Positions 56,393 to 64,000 of a DNA stretch of 64,000 nucleotides are shown piece after piece. The DNA comes from Sipunculus nudus (Eukaryota > Annelida > Sipuncula > Golfingiida > Sipunculidae), in the NCBI GenBank assembly GCA_026874595.1, contig CM049306.1, positions 18,721,019 through 18,785,018 of the forward strand, given 5' to 3'. The notes below the pieces were generated by a model that saw only the letters and a list, made by a program, of their open reading frames with translations, did no database searches and was not told the origin of the DNA. Each line of letters opens with the position of its first letter. Within the stretch, counting starts at the first letter, position 1. The position numbers and the translations under genes are program-made.

Positions 56393-59300
56393 GACACAGG
56401 GGAAAAAATTATCTCGAGATTATATCACAGAAATTATTTTATTAAGTTCCTGTTAGAGTTGTAACAACCATTTCTTGCTTAGTTCTTGATAAGTTAAACT
56501 CGAGAATACTTTTTTATAAATACTTTATAATGTTACCATATCTGTCAATATTATGTTTGAAAATCGTTTGCTAACATCTCTACCCAAGTGGAAAACAGCT
56601 TCCACCGGGCGCGATCAGTGACATATATAAACATAGCACACGCTATCCGCCCCACGCTAGATCTCGAGAGATCTCTACAGCCACTTTAGTTGACTTAAGT
56701 ATTTGAAGGGAAATGCAAAATAAAATAAGTAACATTCAGGTAAGGTCCCCAAAGAGACACCTGCGAGTGTTGTTGTAGCGTGGGTAACTTTTTTTAGGTA
56801 TGAGATGATAACTCCCTTAATAATATTATAAGACGGTTAAAAACACCCACGCTATATGTGACCAAGCCAAATACAGCCGATATAGGGAGGCGTTTGTAGT
56901 TTGAGATAGGTAGTCATTGTCATTGAATTGTGTGAACAGGATTCCCTGGTTTTTATTGATTGTTTTGTTTTTTTTTTTAATAGGGTATTTTAAAATGAGC
57001 TTTATTGCTATTCTCGTGTCCTCTTTCTTCATGAAATAGAACTGTGCCTGTACATACGGAACAAGAAACTTCGGATCTGCTTTCTGGTGACCAAATTTAC
57101 AGGCAGGACGGGCCGAGTACAACTCAATAATTAACCTATTTTCGCAGAGTCAGCTAAGTATATCACCGAAGGTTTTATTATCCAAAATCAATTTAGTCCT
57201 GTGAGTTTTTATGGAGTATCCGTGTATGGGAAGCTGACATGCTCAATCCGAGAGCCAATCACACAGATGCCATGCAGAAAGATCTCCGATCATGAGGGAT
57301 ATTGAACAATGTCGATAGTGATGTACTCTCAGACAATATAGGATTATCGGGCAAGCTAAAACGCTATCTGATGAAAAGACCTCGTTGAAAAAGCATCTAC
57401 ATCTGGGATGTCCTGCCATGTCACCAGCAATAGAATTCCATCTGTCACATCGAGTCAGCTGGACGCCACTACAACATGGAGGGTCGCGTGCACCTGGATC
57501 ACCACTTCAGGTCTTAATGGCAGTAACCTCGCGAGGCGTGAAAATGCAAATGGTACGTACCCTGGACCATTCACCGGGTAGTATTGATGCTGTAAACAGC
57601 AAATAATTCATCACACTGATAACTGATTGTTTATGTTAAAGGACACAGCTGAGGTGCTGTCTTTTCCTTCTAAGCTTTGCTTCATTAATGGTGCCCATTC
57701 ATTTACCAGGCATATCAGGTATACATGAGATACAGTGTAGTATCAACTGCCTAGATTACCATCTGAGAGGCATAACATTACAACTTAAAACAGTAAAATA
57801 AACTTGCACCGGCGAAATCAGTGGCTAGAAAGAAAACGTAAACACGGCGTTATGCACCACTATAATAAACAACGATGACAGCCAACAGTAAATGATTGTA
57901 AGTTATTTGTGATTAAATACAAGTACATCTTCTTCCCTTGATTGCAAGATTTTTCGCGAGCGCAATATCCTACTTCCGGTCAAGCAGTCTTGATATGTTT
58001 AACAGACACATGTGGACTGTATTTATCAACACACAGAACCAAAACAATATGTAAAACATGCGAAACAGTGGTTTCACCAGTGAACCTTTTGAATTCATCT
58101 AAAATGACCTGAGAGCGGAAGAAAATACACATTTTAGCAATTAGTGACTAAATCCTTTAATACGCACCAGGAATGCAACAGTCGGCAAACTTGCGTGTGT
58201 ATCAAGGAAATATTAAGGAATAAGAATATAGTTCTAAAACTATACAACCATCTGAGGAGCGTTGGATTATTACGAACGTAAGTAGACGAAGTATCAAGAA
58301 CTGGAGTTTAATGGTTCTGTAACGACAATCAGCCATATAATATTAATTCCGCCGCTGGATAATGTTCAAAGTAATTCAGGTCATTTGTCCGTTGGTACAT
58401 TTGATTTGCATTTTTATTCCAAACACAGGCATTATCTAATGGGCCTGGCTATCTGGTGAAATATTATAAAAGATTTTCGTTCGGGTTGGGCGTCCGACCA
58501 TCGATGAAATTAAAAATTATTTAACCGGAGAAGTGATATCGATAATCGATCACTGATATATGATATGTAATAATATAAGTATCAATAATTTTCATTACAA
58601 GAGAGAATGAAAATTATTCAAATTACCTCGTCCAGCTGCGGTTGAACAATAATAGAAGAAATATCGGGTTTTCTTGTTGAAGACAACAAAAAGATTCAGC
58701 TAAATGGAGTCGCCCATAATCGATCTTTTGATTTATCATAACATCCCTGTGACTCAGCGATATCGTTAAAGTTTTAGCTTTAATGTTTAATATCAAATTA
58801 TCATGCACGGCGCAATTTGACGTCATGACAGCCTGTGAACAGATTATTTTAATACAAGAGAATCTTGAAATCATGTCAAGTAACAGTTGTTGAAAAAGGA
58901 AATGTCAGCCCACAAAAAAGCGAAGTGACTTACTCATATAATCAGAGTACGAAGGGAAGCCACCGTGTGGAAAATTTCATTTAGAATTCACGGTCAAGGT
59001 TAAAATGATGGGTCAATGACCAAGTAAACCCCCATAGATAACACGCTTTCTTATATTCACAGGCTGTCACCGTAATGGCATGAGCTCTGTGTTTATAAAT
59101 GACAATAGTTTCGATGGTAGATCAAAGAGGTTATTAAAGATGACTACCCACACGGGGGAGGAAGATGTTCTCGACGCGAGATGCCAGATCGCCATCGTCC
59201 AGGCACGCTGCTCCATTATCCGGCCCTCGGGAATCTCTCCCGATTGCAGAGGTGTTTGTGGACGTCTCCCCGAGGAAATGCCCGATTGATAGTCCGGGAA

Positions 59301-62300
59301 TTTATTAACACAACCACTATCACATTTGTGCCAGATTAGCAATGTAGCTGATATAGAAATGTCTGGCGTGGACATCTAGAACAGGATCTTACTATTTTAT
59401 TCAATAAAGCGCCTCGTCCGAATACATTCACCAAGGCAAAACAATATTAATGAAATCGCCCCCTTGTCTAGACGTTCCTCTGTCCCGCCCCCCGTAATGT
59501 TTCGGGGATATCGGTTCAATAGACTTTGTTCAGCATGCTAACAGTTAAACTTACCAACCAAAAAACAGACATAGATGAAGACATAATCTCCTTAGAGCAG
59601 GTAATGATACTTGTTCCACAGAAGCGACTCTTCAGGAGTCACTCAGGATTTATCAAATATCAGTAAGATTTAAGGAAAAAATTAAGTAGCTGGCCTAGAA
59701 GTGTCCCGATATCGGTCAGTGACAACGAATATATGTTTAATTGTGAATGAATGACAAAGTGCTCATTTTTGCAACGTTTTACTAGCGCCGACATCATGTG
59801 CATATTATTATGAAGTAAAAATTTGATCAAAATATTTAAAACGAACAGCGAGGTAAAACGTTACGATTGTATTCAACAACTGATTTTTATGTCTATATCT
59901 GGGTCCTTATGATATTCATCTTAAATGTTGCTTTGCGGACTAAACATTCACACTCATGTTGTTGTTCTAAATCTGTAAGTAGATGATCAATATAATTATC
60001 AATGATTATCAATATATTTATTCCAAATTCTTTCTTTTAAACATTTCAGAACAGAAATGTATAGGAATTATGATTATGCTGTAACAATCAAGGATTTCCT
60101 CTCGATGGTACGTCCTTTTAGTCCCATGCAGACACGTCTAATTGGAGACGGCAGGGTTTCTCGTAGTGAAAATGAATCAGTTTTTTCGATGTTCATTTCT
60201 TGATAGTTTTTCACTATATTTTATAATTCTTTCACATGCTGTTCCTTTTTTTATGTTTTCCCTATCACTGTTCTCAAAAGTAATTTAGACTCTCCACGCA
60301 TACATCTCGGCAAGATGTAAGACCGAGGGACATGCTATGTCATTTCATCACTAACGGTTATGGGTTCTACATTGGTCGTAGATTTTCCGTAATCCCGCCA
60401 TTTAGAGACGAAATCATTGATTATATATAGTACTGCAAAATCATGAGCAATAGTTCTAGATAACAGTGATTCTCGAGGTTTGCTTAAAAGATTCACGTTC
60501 AGTATATTTACTAAAAAGGTGGCATTGAAAGATACCCTTTTCATACCATGCATGTAAAAGATGTGGTACTTGTCCCTGACAACACCAAAAGTTGACCAGT
60601 TTTGATCCTTCTTGTTCTTGATTTCAATACAGCTTCTGCTTCCACTACAAGGTCCTTTTCCCCGTCTTATTGGAGTAACAGTGGCCAAAATACCGCGAAA
60701 ATACCTTCAGTTTCCAACTTTCCTTCAAAAGACCTTTGTTGAAAGGTACATAATGACATGCCATGCTGAAACTTTCACAATAGGATCCATCATTTATACT
60801 TTACTCGCTAAAATATGCTGCCGTTCTTTCCTGAATGTTATGAATTTATGTCTATAGTCTCTGTTGAAACACCGGCCTTGAAGGCATTCTCAATTTATGA
60901 AGACACTCACATAGGAGCTTAAAATAAGGTAGTGCTATAATTCACAATTAAATTCCGGCATTGAGCAATGCTTCGATTGTCTTCAATATGAGGCAACGCA
61001 AACCCTTTTGGGGAAGCATAGTTCTCTAAAATATTGCCAAGACCACCTGATATTGCAAAGCGTTCCTTGCATGCATTTAATCTAGCAGAACGATGGCATT
61101 TCAGTTACAACTGCGAAGAGACCAGCTGCTTCCGATTGAAAATGATGCAATTCTCTTCCCTCTTGATTAGTTTCCCTTGTGGGAACTTTTTATCCTCTTT
61201 GACTGTTGCTTAATTCTCCGGAGTGTTTCCAGGAGTTCACAAGCGGGAGATGGATTGGGAAAAGAAATAATTTTCTTGAAGCGCAGTGAGAGACGGCTCT
61301 TTATTCACGCTCCTTCAGGATTCATCCTTTTCGATGCCGGAAGTAAGATATTCATTATTCCCTGGAAGACACTTGCCTATTTATAACTAAATAGATCTAA
61401 GGTCTTTAAACTCGGAATGGATAATGTGGTCCCTTGGGGCGTAAATACCATCCTGATAAGGTCCACAAAGATGCATAAATCTGTCTTTTTGTTAGAAGAT
61501 GAAATCATTTTAGTGCTTCTCGGGAAGGAATATTTATGATAGGAATATTTTCAATTTACATCTTTTTTTAATTCTTATTTACATTTTCAATTTAGCAAAT
61601 TTTAAATTCTCAGATTTTTTTTAGAATTTCACTTTTTGCAAATTATTAAATTATTTTATTTCCATCATTATTTGTAATGTTTAGACATGAAAATTTAGGT
61701 CGGATTTACGCAGATTTATACAGAATGTGTATTGATTGTTTTGGAAAATATATGGTTTAACCAAATAAAAAAAAACTTGCATGACCACTCCGAAATGTCA
61801 AATTTCTGATCATGAAAATAGTTTTAAAATAGTTTTATTTGAAATAAGTAAAAAGATAAGATTAAAATGCCCTCCTGCCCCCCCCCCCTTCTGAGAAAAG
61901 ACAAGTGATTGACTTTACATTTACTGCCAAGGAGCAAGGTGCCTTTCTCTGGCTCTAATGTGACGCGTCTTTAGCCCTCGCTGATATAAACTACGATAAA
62001 ATGGCACGTCTTAATTTCGTGGTCCATCGCCCAGACTATAGACAGTAAACGCCTTGGCCATCCAACCAATTCTGATGAATACCACGTGGCATGTCTTGTC
62101 ACGGATCCCGAGCGCGTCTTTCTGGAGCCTCGTTCTCGCTGAAAATACCCAAGGCATCACGTGATCTGTGATGTCTGGGAAACAATTAGGCTTTCGCTTT
62201 TTACATTTCTCTGTTGTTCCTGTAAGAGGTTGTCTTATATTGCTTAACTTAATAGTATAGGGCTTTTATTAAGGCCGAAGTCTATTTATGGGACCATAAA

Positions 62301-62518
62301 ATTAGGCTACACTGATTTAATCAGTGTATTGCCTAGAGAAGACCATTGGCTGAACGATTCTATTCAACTATAGCTCTCAGCGTGCTCTTCTGCTAAAATG
62401 AGACATAAAAATCGAGTTAGACGGCCAGTTCAGGAAGGGAAATTGCTTACCAGGTAGGTAAAACTTACTGAATGCCGGGGATGGACATCAGGAGTGGAGC
62501 CTGCAAGGACTCTTTCTT

Positions 62519-62582
62519 GTACACACACACACACACGCACGCACCATCCTTCAAACACATCACACACACACACACACACACA
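62519..62582. repeat. (AC)n microsatellite, interrupted
   Basis: ACACAC with CGCACGCACC and TCCTTCAAACACATC interruptions. Confidence 0.93.
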
Positions 62583-62598
62583 AGACACACTTAACAAT

Positions 62599-64000
62599 TG
62601 ACCCATGGGTCATGACGCTCAGCTGACTGGGAAGAGATTCCCAAAAGGAAATTTTATCATCTGAATGGTAGTATATACACATTCAACTGAAGCATCAAAC
62701 AGATTAACCAACAGGCCAAGATTGTGTCTGTATTTATATATCTCAAAAATAGAGAAAAAATGCGTAAACTTTAAAAAAAATACAGGCGGCTCCACCAGTC
62801 TGCAGAAACTAATAAAAAAATTAATCGTCAATATCCATGCAAAGAATCATGGTGATCTCTGCATTAGTTGTTCAGATACTTCAGCTTTTGTATCAAACTG
62901 TCCATTATTCTGAGGGATAATTCGGAGTCCTATAGCCTGAAGGATATGGGAAACAGAGACCTGATTTCAGGTTTACACAGACACTTTTCATGGACCCCCT
63001 TGCATGACAAGAATGAAGATTCTAGGTCCAGAAAAATTTGAAAAAAATAGAGGTGGCGCACCCAGTCTGCAGAAACTGATGGAACACCTCATGATCAATA
63101 TGTTTGCCAAAAATCAGTGTTGTAGTTATTGAGATACCGCAGTTTTTGTATCAAATTTTCATTATTCTAGGGGGGATTTTGGAGCCATACAGCTTAAAGG
63201 ATATGGGTAACAGAGACCCAATTTCAGGTTTCCATGGAGACTTTCATGGGTCTCCCTGTGTGTCTAGAATGAAGATTCTAGGTCCAGTTGTTATGATTTG
63301 TGCCCTGTTAACAGAAGTTCATATCTTTAAAGGTCTCAAAAATAGAGAAAAAAATCGTTAAAAAACCCGAACAAATACAGATGGTGCCACCAGTCTGCAG
63401 AAACTGATGAAACACTCAATGATCAATATCCATGCAAACAATTATGGTGATCTCTGCATAAGTTGTTCAGATACTTCAGCTTTTGTATCAAATTTTCCAT
63501 TATTCTGAGCTGCACTTTGGAGTGCCATAGCTCGAAGGATATTGGTAACAGAGACTTAATTTCTGGTTTCAATGGAGAATTTTTATAGGTCTTTAAAGGT
63601 CTCAAAAATAGAGAAAAAAATCGTTAAAAAAACCGAACAAATACAGGTGGCGCCGCCAGTCTGCGGGAACTGATGAAACACTCCATGATCAATATGTATG
63701 CCAAAAATCATGACCATCAGTGATGTAGTTAATGAGATATCGAAGTTTTTGTATGAAATTTTTTACTATTCTGGGGGGGGGGGGGGGGTATTTGGGGCCC
63801 TATAGCTCGAAGGATATGGGCAACAGAGACCTAATTTCTGGTTTCAAAGGAGATTTTTCATCGACCTCTCAGAATGTCAAGTTACAAGATTCTAGGTCCA
63901 TCGGTTACGATTTGTGCCTGGTTAACGGACAGACGGACAGACAGACAGACGGACGAAGGACAAAGAGTGATCGCTATAGCTCAGCATGATTGAAAGTCAG
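62599..64000 (-). mobile_element. Inverted copy of repeat family A, cut by the window end
   Basis: Starts with the same palindrome TGACCCATGGGTCA (62599-62612) and CGCTCAGCTGACTGGGAAG, then four modules with palindrome-like cores near 62786, 63052, 63381 and 63645, a G run (63773-63788), and the GGAC/CAGA-rich head ending CTATAGCTCAGC near 63985. There is no family B insertion, so it is about 1.4 kb against 4.2 kb at 35-39 kb. ORFs inside are repeat artefacts. Confidence 0.85.

Larger units (their letters stand above)
50949..62598. other. Downstream region without a recognisable gene
   Basis: Presumed 3' UTR then intergenic or intronic DNA. Microsatellites, a 16-18 bp G run (53559-53576), a 33-bp duplication, a foldback element (56290-56392) and an (AC)n block are present. 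Open stretches near 57385-57606, 59067-59375 and 60335-61105 gave no recognisable protein. Confidence 0.6.

Overview
This is AT-rich, intron-heavy metazoan nuclear DNA. It has GT-AG introns up to about 14 kb, many long (TA)n microsatellites, minisatellites and interspersed repeats of kinds common in marine invertebrates. A mollusc, perhaps a bivalve, is the best guess. That is an inference from the repeat style (hairpin-headed, tandem-cored elements, hAT-like ends, and a widespread invertebrate mobile-element-type protein). Nothing in the window proves the species.

The only gene I can support is on the + strand, with coding exons from 3318 to 50948. It encodes a soluble guanylate cyclase subunit of the beta-2 type (GUCY1B2-like). 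Eleven exons join in phase into 666 codons plus a stop, lacking only the initiator Met, which must lie upstream of 3318. The protein has an H-NOX heme domain (heme-ligand His at position 105), an H-NOX-associated/PAS-like region, a coiled coil, a class III cyclase domain with both metal aspartates and both guanine-recognition residues in one chain, and a Ser/Lys-rich tail ending in a CAAX box (CVIA). These features suggest an NO-sensing cyclase that could work as a homodimer and be lipid-anchored.

Layout: 1-3317 is 5' flank or first intron. 3318-12262 holds the H-NOX and PAS-like exons. 12263-18088 is an intron carrying a decayed mobile-element-type gene on the - strand (about 13378-15010) and a hAT-like MITE close to the next exon. 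18089-18263 is the exon ending the PAS-like region and entering the helix. 18264-32188 is a 13.9-kb intron with a tRNA-like SINE fragment, a MITE and one copy of a hairpin-headed repeat. 32189-32334 is the coiled-coil exon. 32335-42715 is a 10.4-kb intron containing a 4.2-kb composite repeat (35091-39264). 42716-50948 holds the cyclase exons, with a 31-bp minisatellite in one intron. 50949-62598 has no recognisable gene. 62599-64000 is an inverted, shorter copy of the composite repeat that runs off the window.

The most unusual non-genic structure is the composite repeat. Two different hairpin-headed families, one apparently inserted in the other, are built from modules that share a core sequence and end in the palindrome GGTGGCGCCACC.
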